Both the position numbers and the translations under genes were made by a program. The notes beneath the pieces were generated by a model that saw nothing but the letters and a program-made list of their open reading frames with translations, was not told the origin of the DNA and ran no database searches. A stretch of DNA of 64,000 nt, taken from positions 930,001-994,000 of the forward strand of contig NZ_JAPPUX010000001.1 in assembly GCF_026712185.1 (NCBI RefSeq), read 5' to 3'. This document shows, in pieces, positions 1-8,421 of this stretch (its first letter is position 1; each line of letters begins with the position of its first letter). This DNA is from Nocardioides pini (GTDB lineage: Bacteria; Actinomycetota; Actinomycetes; Propionibacteriales; Nocardioidaceae).

Positions 1-3000
1 TCGACACCCCCGAGGACCTCCGGGTCCTGATGAAGGCGAAGCACGCCGCCAGCGACGAGCAGTGGGCCGCGATCACCGCGCCCCTGCGACCCACCGTCGT
101 GGTCGCCGGCGCCGGCAGCGGCAAGACCACCCTCATGGCGCAGCGCGTCGTCTGGCTGGTCGCCACCGGCAAGGTCCGCCCCGAGGAGGTCCTCGGCCTG
201 ACCTTCACGACGAAGGCGGCCGCAGAGCTCCGCCAGCGGGTCACCAAGGCCCTCGGTGACGCCGGGCTGCTCGACCGCTCGGTCGTCGCGGAGGGGGAGG
301 ACGTCCTCGAGCCCACCGTTGCCACCTACCACGCCTACGCCGCCAACCTCCTCACCGACCACGGCCTCCGGATCGGCCACGAGCCCGACACCCGGGTCGT
401 CTCCGACGCCTCCCGCTACCAGCTCGGCGCCCGCGTCATCGAGCGCTTCACCGGCCACATCGAGCTGCTGACCGACCACCCCGCGACCGCCATCCAGAAC
501 CTCCTCGCCCTCGACGGCGCGATGAGCGAGCACCTCGTCAGCGAGGACGACGTACGGCGGACCGACGAGGAGGCGCGTCGTGGCTTCGCACGCGCCATCG
601 CCGAGGAGGAGGCCGGCAAGGCGCGCAAGACCTACCTCGAGCCGCCCGCCCGGGCGATCAACGCCATCGACCGCCGTGCCGAGCTGATCCAGCTCGTCAG
701 CGGCTACCGCAAGCTCAAGGCCGACCTCGGCCTGATGGACTTCGGCGACCAGATCGCCCTCGCCGCGCGTCTCGTCGACGACCAGCCCGAGGTGGGCCAG
801 ATCGAGCGGGCGCGCTTCAAGGTCGTGCTGCTCGACGAGTACCAGGACACCTCGGTCGCCCAGGCCACGATGCTCGCGCGGCTGTTCTCCGGCCCCGACG
901 ACGAGCACGGCCTCGGCCACCCGGTGATGGCGGTCGGTGACCCCAACCAGGCGATCTACGGCTGGCGCGGCGCGTCGGTCTCCAACATCCTCAACTTCGC
1001 CGAGACCTTCCCGGCCGCCGACGGCGAGCCCGGCCGGCTGCCGCTGACGGTCAACCGTCGTTCCGACCGCCGCATCCTGGAGGTCGCCAACCGGCTCGCC
1101 CAGCCGCTGCTCGACGCCTACGGCGACAAGGTCGCCCGGCTCCGTCCGGCCGAGATCGCGCAGGAGGGCCGCGTCGAGACCCGGGTCCACGAGCGGGCGA
1201 TCGACGAGCTGGCCTGGCTGGCCGACGCCGTGAAGGAGGCCCACGCCGCCGGCACCGACTGGTCCGACATCGGCGTGCTGAGCCGCGACAACGCCCAGGG
1301 CGAGGAGGTCTACGACACCCTCACGTCCGCGGGGATCCCGGTCGAGATCGTCGGCCTCTCCGGCCTCGTCCGGCTCCCCGAGGTCGCCGAGGTCGTCGCC
1401 ACGCTGACGCTGCTCCACGACGTCACCGCCAACACCTCCATGCTCACCCTGCTCACCGGCCCGCGCTGGGCGATCGGGCCCCGTGACCTCCGGCTGCTCG
1501 CGCTGCGGGCCGCCGAGATCGCGGGCGTCCGCGGTCGCAGGGAGGCCGCGACGGTCGCCGACCAGCTCCTCCAGATCGCCGACGGCATCGACGCGGCCGA
1601 GCTGCCCGCCCTGAGCGACGCCGTCGAGTCGCCCGGCGAGGCGGCCTACTCACCCGAGGCGCTCGACCGGTTCGCCCTCCTCGCCGCCGAGCTGCGCCGG
1701 CTGCGCACCCACGTCGGCGACCCCCTGCTCGACGTGGTGCGCCGGATCATCGACACCACCGGCGTCGACGTCGAGCTCGCGTCGGCGACCTCGCCCGCGG
1801 CGGCCGCGCGTCGCGACAACCTCGACCTCTTCGTGAAGGCCGTGGCGGAGTTCCAGTCGGTCGACGGCGACGTCACCCTGCCGGCCCTCCTGGCCTACCT
1901 CACCGCCGAGGACGACCAGGGCAACGGCCTCGACGTCGCCACGCCGACCGCGGCCGACTCGGTCAAGCTGCTGACGGTCCACCGCGCCAAGGGCCTCGAG
2001 TGGTCGTCGGTGTTCTGCGTCGGGGTGGGGGAGACCCGTTTCCCGAGCAACCGGTCGCGCACGCTCTGGACGTCCTCGCCCGCGGTGCTGCCCGCCCCGC
2101 TGCGCGGCGACCGCGCCGACCAGCCGCAGCTCGCCGGCCACGACAAGGCCGCCCTCGACGCCTACCGCGCGGCCACGAAGGCCCACGACGCCGAGGAGGA
2201 GCTGCGCCTGGGCTACGTCGCCTACACCCGCGCCGCCCACCACCTCGCCGTCACCTCCTACGTCTGGGGCCAGCGGGCGACGCCGTTCGGGCCGTCCGAC
2301 TACCAGCGCGTCGTCCGCGAGCAGCTCGAGGAGTGGGGCGAGCCGGTCGAGCACTGGATCGAGAAGCCCCCACCGAAGTCGCCCAACCCCAACGACGACA
2401 TCGACCCCTCGAAGCCCTGGCCGGTGCCGGGCCCGGGGGAGGAGGCGGCTCGTCGGCTCGCCGCCGCCGAGCTGGTCCGCTCGATCGACCGCACGGCGCC
2501 CGACGAGGGCCTCGACATGGTCGAGGCCGCACAAGTCGCCGAGTGGGACGACGACCTCGTCCAGCTGATCACCGAGGCCCGCGCCGAGCGGTCGACGTCG
2601 ATCGACCTACCGCTGCCGAGCAGCCTGTCGGCCACCTCGATGGCGCGGCTGCGCGACGACCCCGAGGCGTTCGCCCGTGACCTCGCGCGTCCGATGCCCC
2701 GGCCGCCGGCGCCCGCCGCCCGGTTCGGTACGGCCTTCCACGCCTGGGTCGAGGACCGCTTCGGCCAGCAGGCGCTCATCGAGCCCGACGAGCTCCCCGG
2801 CCGCGCCGACGCCGGCATCGACGACGAGGCCGACCTCGGCGAGGTCGTCAAGCGCTTCGAGGACGGGCCCTTCGGCGATCGCGCGCCCCACGCGGTCGAG
2901 GCGCCCTTCGCGCTCGTCCTGGGTGGCCAGGTGGTCCGCGGCCGCATCGACGCGGTCTACGCCGAACCGTCCGCCGACGGCGACGGCTACCTCGTCGTCG

Positions 3001-3194
3001 ACTGGAAGACCGGCCGCCACGAGACGGCCGACCCTCTGCAGCTCGCGCTCTACCGCCTCGCCTGGGCGGAGCTCACCGGCACGCCCCTCGACCGCGTCCG
3101 GGCCGCCTTCCACTACGTCCGCTCCGGTCGCACCGTCCACCCCGACGACCTGCCCGACCGCGCCGGCCTCGAGAAGCTGCTCGCCGACCTCTGA
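1..3194 (+). CDS. adnB: AdnB-like ATP-dependent helicase-nuclease (5' end outside window)
   Basis: This is a nearly complete UvrD-type helicase fused to a C-terminal RecB-like nuclease. Counting from the internal ATG at 30, Walker A (AGAGSGKT) is at residues 26-33, motif II (LLDEYQD) is near 267, a helicase motif VI block (GYVAYTRAA) is near 728, and a PD-(D/E)XK core (VVDWKTG, then QLALYRLAW) is near 988-1010. The frame is open to the first bases, and the residues before that ATG (DTPEDLRVL) look like a natural N-terminus, so the true start probably lies upstream of the window. Known of the family: AdnA-AdnB resects DNA double-strand breaks in actinobacteria. The order with nudC, mrx1, uvrD2 and whiB7 downstream matches the mycobacterial adnB side, so adnA is expected just upstream. 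The choice of AdnB over AdnA rests on this context. Confidence 0.85.
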   Translation, partial: DTPEDLRVLMKAKHAASDEQWAAITAPLRPTVVVAGAGSGKTTLMAQRVVWLVATGKVRPEEVLGLTFTTKAAAELRQRVTKALGDAGLLDRSVVAEGEDVLEPTVATYHAYAANLLTDHGLRIGHEPDTRVVSDASRYQLGARVIERFTGHIELLTDHPATAIQNLLALDGAMSEHLVSEDDVRRTDEEARRGFARAIAEEEAGKARKTYLEPPARAINAIDRRAELIQLVSGYRKLKADLGLMDFGDQIALAARLVDDQPEVGQIERARFKVVLLDEYQDTSVAQATMLARLFSGPDDEHGLGHPVMAVGDPNQAIYGWRGASVSNILNFAETFPAADGEPGRLPLTVNRRSDRRILEVANRLAQPLLDAYGDKVARLRPAEIAQEGRVETRVHERAIDELAWLADAVKEAHAAGTDWSDIGVLSRDNAQGEEVYDTLTSAGIPVEIVGLSGLVRLPEVAEVVATLTLLHDVTANTSMLTLLTGPRWAIGPRDLRLLALRAAEIAGVRGRREAATVADQLLQIADGIDAAELPALSDAVESPGEAAYSPEALDRFALLAAELRRLRTHVGDPLLDVVRRIIDTTGVDVELASATSPAAAARRDNLDLFVKAVAEFQSVDGDVTLPALLAYLTAEDDQGNGLDVATPTAADSVKLLTVHRAKGLEWSSVFCVGVGETRFPSNRSRTLWTSSPAVLPAPLRGDRADQPQLAGHDKAALDAYRAATKAHDAEEELRLGYVAYTRAAHHLAVTSYVWGQRATPFGPSDYQRVVREQLEEWGEPVEHWIEKPPPKSPNPNDDIDPSKPWPVPGPGEEAARRLAAAELVRSIDRTAPDEGLDMVEAAQVAEWDDDLVQLITEARAERSTSIDLPLPSSLSATSMARLRDDPEAFARDLARPMPRPPAPAARFGTAFHAWVEDRFGQQALIEPDELPGRADAGIDDEADLGEVVKRFEDGPFGDRAPHAVEAPFALVLGGQVVRGRIDAVYAEPSADGDGYLVVDWKTGRHETADPLQLALYRLAWAELTGTPLDRVRAAFHYVRSGRTVHPDDLPDRAGLEKLLADL

Positions 3195-3323
3195 CGCGCT
3201 GCCCTTGGCGGCGAGGCACGCCTGGGTGGTGGAGCGTGGTCGGCAGAGGGTCGTACGCCGAGCGGTGGCCCACCCACGTCCCGAGGTCGCCCGAGGTGGC
3301 TCACGCACCGCCCGGCCAGCAGG

Positions 3324-4031
3324 TCAGCGGAGCGCGGCGGTCAGCGCGATCTCGACCATCTCGCCGAAGGTCTGCTCGCGCTCGTGCGAGGTGGTCTCCT
3401 CGCCGGTGACGATGTGGTCGGAGACCGTGCAGATCGCGAGCGCGCGGCGGCCGTGCTTCGCGGCGAGGGTGTAGAGCGCGCTGGCCTCCATCTCGACGCC
3501 GAGCACGCCGTACTTCACCATCTCGCCGAGCAGCTCGGGGCGGGCCGGGTAGAAGGAGTCGCTGGAGAAGATCAGGCCGACGTGGAAGGGCGAGCCGTCC
3601 CGCGCCTCGGCCGCCTCGACCGCGCCGCGGAGCAGGCCGAAGTCGGCGACGGGGGCGTAGTCGATGCCGTGGAAGGCGATCCGGTTCATCGACGAGTCGG
3701 TGCACGCGCCCGAGGCGATGATGATGTCGCGCACGCCGACGGCGTCCGTCACGGCACCGCACGAGCCGACGCGGACGATGGACTGCACGTCGTAGTCGGT
3801 GATGAGCTCGTTGACGTAGATCGCCATCGACGGCTGCCCCATGCCGGAGCCCTGGACGGAGACCGGGTGGCCGTTCCAGGTGCCGGTGAAGCCGTACATG
3901 CCGCGCACCTCGCTGTAGCAGCGCGCGTCGTCGAGGAACGTCTCGGCGATCCACTTCGCCCGCAGGGGGTCGCCGGGCAGCAGGACGGTGGGGGCGATGT
4001 CGCCGGGCTGGGCGCCGATGTGCGTGCTCAC
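3324..4031 (-). CDS. deoD: Purine nucleoside phosphorylase, DeoD type
   Basis: This cytosolic enzyme cleaves purine (deoxy)nucleosides with phosphate to the free base and (deoxy)ribose-1-phosphate. The 235-residue product is close to the usual ~239 of hexameric DeoD proteins. It shows the N-terminal [13 protein letters not shown] phosphate-binding block, the GSGMGQPS loop, RVGSCGA, the nucleoside-site block GVEMEAS and the catalytic Asp in TVSDHI. The GTG at 4031 gives the natural STHIGA N-terminus. A TAGGCT -10-like box lies seven bases before it, so the transcript may be leaderless. It is divergent from nudC across a 92-base region with two Zur-type boxes. It breaks the helicase-nudC order seen in mycobacteria. 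Confidence 0.9.
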   Translation of the reverse strand: MSTHIGAQPGDIAPTVLLPGDPLRAKWIAETFLDDARCYSEVRGMYGFTGTWNGHPVSVQGSGMGQPSMAIYVNELITDYDVQSIVRVGSCGAVTDAVGVRDIIIASGACTDSSMNRIAFHGIDYAPVADFGLLRGAVEAAEARDGSPFHVGLIFSSDSFYPARPELLGEMVKYGVLGVEMEASALYTLAAKHGRRALAICTVSDHIVTGEETTSHEREQTFGEMVEIALTAALR

Positions 4032-4060
4032 GGCGCCCAGCCTAGGGACTCGAGGCCTCA

Positions 4061-4075
4061 TGAAAATGATTCTCA
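4061..4075. promoter_or_regulatory. Zur-type box 1 (deoD side)
   Basis: The 15-mer TGAAAATGATTCTCA fits the 7-1-7 palindrome described for actinobacterial Zur operators (TGAAAAT-n-ATTTTCA type), with one mismatch between arms. It lies 16 bases upstream of the deoD -10-like box (4039-4044 on the minus strand), so it overlaps the expected -35 position. Binding by Zur is an inference. Confidence 0.65.
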
Positions 4076-4082
4076 ACCCAAG

Positions 4083-4097
4083 TGAGAATCATTGTCA
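4083..4097. promoter_or_regulatory. Zur-type box 2 (nudC side)
   Basis: TGAGAATCATTGTCA is a second 7-1-7 near-palindrome, centred 22 bases (about two helical turns) from box 1. Together they form a larger inverted repeat, AATGATTCTCA...TGAGAATCATT. It ends 14 bases before the nudC -10-like box TAGCCT (4112-4117). A repressor bound here would cover both divergent promoters. Confidence 0.65.
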
Positions 4098-4123
4098 AAG
4101 AGGTCCGGCGCTAGCCTGACGCC

Positions 4124-5047
4124 GTGAGCCCCGAACGCCTCCTGCCGCACGTCGCCCTCTCCGCCCACGCGCACAACCGGATGGGGCTCCGGCGCACCGA
4201 CGAGGCGTGGCTCGCCGAGCAGATGTCCGACCCGTCCACCCGCGTGCTGGTCGTCGCCGGCAACCGGCTCCGCCCCGTCGACGGCGCCGTCCAGTGGGTC
4301 ACGCCGGACGAGGCGCCGACGGGCACCCCGGTGCTGCTCGGTGACAGCGACGGGGTCGTGCACGTCGCCGTCCTGGTGCCGCCGGACGAGGCGCCCGGCG
4401 AGGCCGAGGAGTGGGTGCCGCTGCGCTCGGTGCTGACCCTGCTCGCCGAGGGCAGCCCCCAGCAGGCGCCCCTCGTCATGCACGCGATCGGCCTGGCCGA
4501 GTGGCACCACGCGACCCGCTTCTGCCCGCGCTGCGGCGGCACCCTCGCCAGCCGGGCGGCGGGCCACGAGCTGCGGTGCACCCGGTGCGACCGCGCCCAG
4601 TTCCCGCGCACCGACCCCGCCGTGATCATGGCCATCACGCACGGCGAGGGTGCGGACGAGGCGATCCTGCTCGGCCGCAACACCGCCTGGCCGGCCGGGC
4701 GCTGGTCCACGCTCGCCGGGTTCTGCGAGCCGGGGGAGACCCTCGAGGACGCCGTGCGCCGCGAGGTGCACGAGGAGGTCGGCGTGCGGGTGGGGGAGGT
4801 CGCCTACTTCGGCAGCCAGCCGTGGCCGCTGCCCGCGAGCCTGATGCTCGGCTTCACGGGCCGGGCCCTGACCACCGAGATCGACGTCGACGGCGCGGAG
4901 ATCGAGGAGGCGCGGTGGTGGACGCGCGCCGACTTCGAGGCCGCCGGCCGGTCGGGCGAGCTCGTCGTCCCGCGCGGCATCTCGATCTCGTCCTCGCTCA
5001 TCGAGAGCTGGTTCGGCCGCCCGCTCGACGGCCCCGGGTGGGACTAA
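4124..5047 (+). CDS. nudC: NAD(+) diphosphatase / RNA deNADding NUDIX hydrolase NudC
   Basis: NudC hydrolyses NAD(H) to NMN(H) and AMP and can remove NAD caps from RNA. The 307-residue protein has an N-terminal substrate domain, a four-cysteine zinc ribbon (CPRCGG...CTRC, about residues 134-152), the NUDIX box GFCEPGETLEDAVRREVHEE near 199-218, and the NudC signature SQPWPLPAS just after it. The GTG at 4124 is preceded by TAGCCT at 4112-4117, six bases away, which suggests a leaderless mRNA. The divergent promoter carries two Zur-type boxes. NudC binds structural zinc, so zinc-linked control is plausible but unproven. Confidence 0.92.
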   Translation: MSPERLLPHVALSAHAHNRMGLRRTDEAWLAEQMSDPSTRVLVVAGNRLRPVDGAVQWVTPDEAPTGTPVLLGDSDGVVHVAVLVPPDEAPGEAEEWVPLRSVLTLLAEGSPQQAPLVMHAIGLAEWHHATRFCPRCGGTLASRAAGHELRCTRCDRAQFPRTDPAVIMAITHGEGADEAILLGRNTAWPAGRWSTLAGFCEPGETLEDAVRREVHEEVGVRVGEVAYFGSQPWPLPASLMLGFTGRALTTEIDVDGAEIEEARWWTRADFEAAGRSGELVVPRGISISSSLIESWFGRPLDGPGWD

Positions 5048-5063
5048 ACCCTTCGCCGGCGGG

Positions 5064-5522
5064 TCAGTCGCAGTTGTCGCAGATGCCGGTCGCGGGCAGC
5101 GCGATGAAGCACCGCGGGCACAGGTTGACCGGCTTGTCGGACGCGGCGACGCGCGAGGTGCGGGGCGTCGAGGCGCGCGACGACCGGGGCGACGCCGACG
5201 ACGTACGCGGGGTGCGGGCGCGGGTGCCCGGCACCCGCTCCGTGGGGGGCGAGTCGTCGCGGATGTCGAAGCCGAGGCGGGTCAGCGCCTTGCTCGCCCC
5301 CGCCGAGCCGCCGGGGATGTCGGCGGGCGTGAGGGTGCGCCCCGTCGCGAGGCCGTGGGCGATGCCGGCGATGGCCGCGGCGTCGTACTCCTTGCCGTGG
5401 TGCATGAGCACGTGCGTCGAGACGCCGCCGCGCACCAGCATGTAGTTGGCCCCACCTGCTGCGTCCCAGGTCTCCATCGCGGTGAGGACGTGGTCGCGGT
5501 CGATCGAGTTCAGCAGTGACAC
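5064..5522 (-). CDS. ScoMcrA-head-like domain protein with C-terminal zinc ribbon
   Basis: This 152-residue protein has two parts. The N-terminal ~90 residues (RDHVLTAMETWDAAGG ... GKEYDAAAIAGIAHG ... LTRLGF) resemble the N-terminal head domain of ScoMcrA-like modification-dependent restriction enzymes, but no SRA or HNH nuclease domain follows. After a Ser/Arg/Thr-rich linker, the last ~25 residues form a compact CPRC...CDNC zinc ribbon ending in the C-terminal CDNCD. It lies between nudC (convergent, 16 bp away) and mrx1 (same strand, 43 bp upstream). Function is unknown. A nucleic-acid-binding role is only an inference from the two domains. Confidence 0.65.
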   Translation of the reverse strand: MSLLNSIDRDHVLTAMETWDAAGGANYMLVRGGVSTHVLMHHGKEYDAAAIAGIAHGLATGRTLTPADIPGGSAGASKALTRLGFDIRDDSPPTERVPGTRARTPRTSSASPRSSRASTPRTSRVAASDKPVNLCPRCFIALPATGICDNCD

Positions 5523-5565
5523 GACGTCAGGCTAACCCCGGCGCGGATCGGGCTCCATGCCAGCA

Positions 5566-5808
5566 TCACGCGATCGCGGCCAGCTTCTCCTTGACCTGCG
5601 CCACCGACGGGTTCGTCAGAGTGCTGCCGTCGGAGAAGAGGAGGGTGGGCACGGTCTGGTTGCCACCGTTGGCCTGCTCGACGGTCAGGGCCGCCTCGGG
5701 CTCCTGCTCGATGTCGACGATCGAGAACGCGATGCCCTCGCGGTCGAGCTGGCTCTTGAGGCGGTGGCAGTAGCCGCACCACGGCGTGGTGAACATGGTG
5801 AAGGTCAT
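5566..5808 (-). CDS. mrx1: Mycoredoxin-type glutaredoxin
   Basis: An 80-residue glutaredoxin-fold protein with the CGYC redox motif at residues 11-14 and the cis-Pro block TVPTLLF near 52-58. Mycoredoxin-1 uses mycothiol to reduce mixed disulfides on actinobacterial proteins. The ATG at 5808 gives the family N-terminus MTFTMFTTPWC and the exact family length. It is divergent from uvrD2 with 94 bp between starts, the same arrangement seen beside uvrD2 in mycobacteria. Mycoredoxins usually carry CGYC or CPYC. The only other candidate is a generic NrdH-like redoxin, which context makes less likely. Confidence 0.9.
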   Translation of the reverse strand: MTFTMFTTPWCGYCHRLKSQLDREGIAFSIVDIEQEPEAALTVEQANGGNQTVPTLLFSDGSTLTNPSVAQVKEKLAAIA

Positions 5809-5902
5809 GGATGGAGTGTCCCCTCCGGCGTCTAGGGTTTGGCGAGGAGGGTGGTCGCCACCCTCCACCGGTCCCAACCACGACGCCGCAGGAGTTGTTC
5901 CG

Positions 5903-7942
5903 TTGCTCGAAGCGCTCGACCCCGAGCAGCGACAGGTCGCCGAGGCCCTGCGCGGGCCGGTGCGCGTCCTGGCCGGAGCCGGCACCGGGAAGACCCGCGC
6001 GGTCACCCACCGCATCGCCCACGGGGTCGCGCAGGGCGTCTACGCGCCGACCGAGGTGCTGGCGCTGTCGTTCACCACCCGTGCGGCGGGCGAGATGCGC
6101 GAGCGGCTGCGCGTCCTCGGGGCGCCGGGCGTCCAGGCGCGGACCTTCCACTCCGCCGCGCTGCGCCAGCTGCGGTTCTTCTGGCCGCGGGTCCACCAGC
6201 GCGAGCTGCCCGAGCTCGTCGAGTCCAAGCTGAGCATGCTCGCGCTCGCCGCCCGACGGCAGCGGCTCGGCGTCGACCAGGCCACGCTGCGCGACCTCGC
6301 CAGCGAGATCGAGTGGGCGAAGGTCTCCAACGTCGGTCCCGACACCTATGCCGCGATCGCCCGCACCCGCGGCCGCGCGGTCTCGGGGCTCGAGCCCGAG
6401 GTCGTGGCCCGAGCGTTCGACGCCTACGAGGAGGTCAAGCGCGGGCAGGGCCGGATGGACATGGAGGACGTCCTCCTCCTCGGTGCTGGCCTCCTCGCCG
6501 ACAACGAGGCCGTGGCCGCGCAGGTCCGCCGCCAGTACAAGTGGTTCGTCGTCGACGAGTTCCAGGACGTCTCGCCCCTCCAGCACGCCCTCCTCGACCT
6601 GTGGCTCGGCGGGCGCGACGAGCTGTGCGTCGTGGGTGACCCGGCCCAGACGATCTACTCCTTCGCCGGCGCCGACGCCCGCTACCTGCGCGAGTTCACG
6701 AAAGCCTTCCCCTCCGCGACGAGCGTGGAGCTGGTCCGCAACTACCGCTCGACCCCCGAGGTCGTCTCGGCGGCCAACCGGCTCCTCGACGGCACCCCCA
6801 GCAAGGGTGTCGACCTCGTCGCCCAGCGCCCCTCCGGCGCCCGCATCACGTGGCGGGAGGCCACCGACGAGGTCGCCGAGGCCGAGGCGGTCGCCGACCG
6901 CGCGGCCGCGCTGCGCGCCTCCGGCACCCCCGCCAGCCGGATGGCCGTGCTGCTGCGCATCAACGCGCAGTCCGAGCGGTTCGAGGAGGCGCTCGCAGCC
7001 CGCGGGATCCCCTACGTCGTCCGCGGTGCTGCACGGTTCTTCGACCGGCCCGAGGTGCGGCAGGCGATCACCCTCGTCCGGGGTGCGGCCCGCTCGGGCG
7101 AGGCCTCCGGCCCGGTGTCCGAGGCGGTCGTGGCCGTGCTGTCGCAGATGGGCCACTCCACGGAGCCGCCCGAGGGCAGGGGAGAGGTCCGCAACCGGTG
7201 GGAGTCCCTCCAGGCGCTCGTCGACCTGTCGGCCGACTTCGGCCGCGAGCGTCCCGAGGCGAGCGTGGGCGACTTCGTCGACGACCTCGACCGCCGGGCC
7301 AGCGAGCAGCACGCGCCGGTCGCCGAAGCCGTGACCCTGGCGACGATCCACTCCGCCAAGGGCCTGGAGTGGGACGCCGTGTTCGTCGCCGGCATGCACG
7401 ACAAGATGATGCCGATCTCGCAGGCGCAGACGCCCGCAGAGGTCGAGGAGGAGCGCCGCCTCCTCTACGTCGCGATGACCCGCGCCCGTGACGAGCTCAG
7501 CGTGTCGTGGGCGACCGCCCGCGAGCCCGGCGGCCGCTCCACGCGCGGCAGCTCGCCGTTCCTCGCGCCCCTCCTCGACGGCGTGCCGGGCGTGTCCGCC
7601 CAGCGCCGCGAGCGCACCCGACGCAACCGCGCCGCGATGCACTGCCGCGAGTGCGGCAAGGCGCTGTCGACGTCGGTGGAGAAGAAGACCGGCCGCTGCG
7701 CCGACTGCCCCGCGTCCTACGACGAGGCGCTCTTCGAGCGGCTCCGGGAGTGGCGCCTGGCGCGGTCCGCGGAGGACAGCGTGCCGGCGTTCGTGGTGTT
7801 CACCGACGCGACCCTGCAGCTCATCGCCGAGCACGTCCCCACCGACGAGACGGGCCTGCGCAAGATCAGCGGCGTCGGCCCGGGCAAGATCGCCAAGTAC
7901 GGCGACGAGGTGCTCGCCCTCGTCGCCGAGACCCGCGCCTGA
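5903..7942 (+). CDS. uvrD2: ATP-dependent DNA helicase UvrD2
   Basis: A superfamily 1 3'-5' DNA helicase of 679 residues. Starting at TTG 5903 (MLEALDPEQRQVAEALRG), Walker A is AGAGTGKT at about residues 21-28, motif II is VVDEFQD near 217-223, and motif VI (LLYVAMTRARDEL) is near 525. The UvrD2-specific tetracysteine module (CRECGK ... CADC, about 580-600) leads to a C-terminal HRDC domain with a GVGPGKIAKYG hairpin. The TTG has a GGAG about eight bases upstream. The frame stays open upstream to an ATG at 5786, but those residues have no family-like sequence. In mycobacteria UvrD2 is essential and linked to whiB7, as here. Confidence 0.93.
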   Translation: MLEALDPEQRQVAEALRGPVRVLAGAGTGKTRAVTHRIAHGVAQGVYAPTEVLALSFTTRAAGEMRERLRVLGAPGVQARTFHSAALRQLRFFWPRVHQRELPELVESKLSMLALAARRQRLGVDQATLRDLASEIEWAKVSNVGPDTYAAIARTRGRAVSGLEPEVVARAFDAYEEVKRGQGRMDMEDVLLLGAGLLADNEAVAAQVRRQYKWFVVDEFQDVSPLQHALLDLWLGGRDELCVVGDPAQTIYSFAGADARYLREFTKAFPSATSVELVRNYRSTPEVVSAANRLLDGTPSKGVDLVAQRPSGARITWREATDEVAEAEAVADRAAALRASGTPASRMAVLLRINAQSERFEEALAARGIPYVVRGAARFFDRPEVRQAITLVRGAARSGEASGPVSEAVVAVLSQMGHSTEPPEGRGEVRNRWESLQALVDLSADFGRERPEASVGDFVDDLDRRASEQHAPVAEAVTLATIHSAKGLEWDAVFVAGMHDKMMPISQAQTPAEVEEERRLLYVAMTRARDELSVSWATAREPGGRSTRGSSPFLAPLLDGVPGVSAQRRERTRRNRAAMHCRECGKALSTSVEKKTGRCADCPASYDEALFERLREWRLARSAEDSVPAFVVFTDATLQLIAEHVPTDETGLRKISGVGPGKIAKYGDEVLALVAETRA

Positions 7943-7973
7943 CGGTGCGCCGCGGGCGTCCGAAGGGCGCTTC

Positions 7974-8036
7974 GGAAAAAATTCTCGGTAATACCCATTA
8001 AATGGTTTGCCCCTGACGATGTGAGGGGTCTAACGT
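7974..8036 (+). promoter_or_regulatory. whiB7 promoter with AT-rich WhiB7-type element
   Basis: A -10 TAACGT (8031-8036) is separated by 18 bases from a -35 TTGCCC (8007-8012). Immediately upstream of the -35 is ATTAAATGG (about 7998-8005), and further up is an AAAAAATTCT run, conspicuous in this GC-rich DNA. Known: WhiB7 with sigma-A uses its AT-hook to bind an AT-rich patch just upstream of the -35 and activates its own gene. The match here is by layout and is not proven. Confidence 0.65.
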
Positions 8037-8109
8037 TCCCTCAACGACAACCCGCGCATGGGATCCCTGACAAGGATCCGCGCCCGACGCCCCGAAGGAG
8101 GTGGCCCTG

Positions 8110-8304
8110 ATGGAGAACTACACGAAGACCATGACGGCTTGGACGCCGTCCTTCGGCATGCCCGCTGCCGGCCACCGCTGCGCCACTGATGTGCGCGTCC
8201 TCGGTGTCGATGTCGCAGCTGCGCTCCAGGGGACCGCTGTGTCCATCGAGCGCGTCAAGGGCGTCTTCCCGGGTCTTCCCGCCTGGAGTCCACCGACGAG
8301 TTGA
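8110..8304 (+). CDS. whiB7 leader peptide (upstream ORF)
   Basis: A 64-codon ORF sits in the leader between the whiB7 promoter and the attenuator. It has an excellent Shine-Dalgarno (AAGGAGGT at 8095-8102) seven bases before ATG 8110, so it is probably translated. No protein family is recognised. Its TGA stop (8302-8304) lies in the small hairpin GAGTT-GAGAC-AACTC, only 24 bases before the attenuator stem. Known: in mycobacteria, translation of an upstream ORF controls read-through into whiB7 when ribosome-targeting antibiotics slow translation. A regulatory rather than a protein role is inferred. Confidence 0.7.
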   Translation: MENYTKTMTAWTPSFGMPAAGHRCATDVRVLGVDVAAALQGTAVSIERVKGVFPGLPAWSPPTS

Positions 8305-8328
8305 GACAACTCGCATCGGCAGCCTCCA

Positions 8329-8371
8329 GGCCGCGGAACCCGAAACCCGGGATCCGCGGCCTTTCTGTTTG
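8329..8371 (+). terminator. whiB7 leader attenuator (intrinsic terminator)
   Basis: Nine perfect pairs, GGCCGCGGA (8329-8337) with TCCGCGGCC (8353-8361), continue after an A-A mismatch into CCC/GGG around a 7-base loop. TTTCTGTTTG follows. The structure is between the leader ORF stop and the whiB7 Shine-Dalgarno, where a conditional terminator would act. Confidence 0.85.
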
Positions 8372-8421
8372 TCCCAGTGAGTCACAAACCGCGATCAGGT
8401 CAACGAGGAGGAGGTGAACAC

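Noticed and set aside
5510..7834. A 774-codon minus-strand frame across mrx1 and uvrD2
   Set aside because: Antisense shadow of uvrD2; the real gene on the minus strand here is the short mycoredoxin in another frame.
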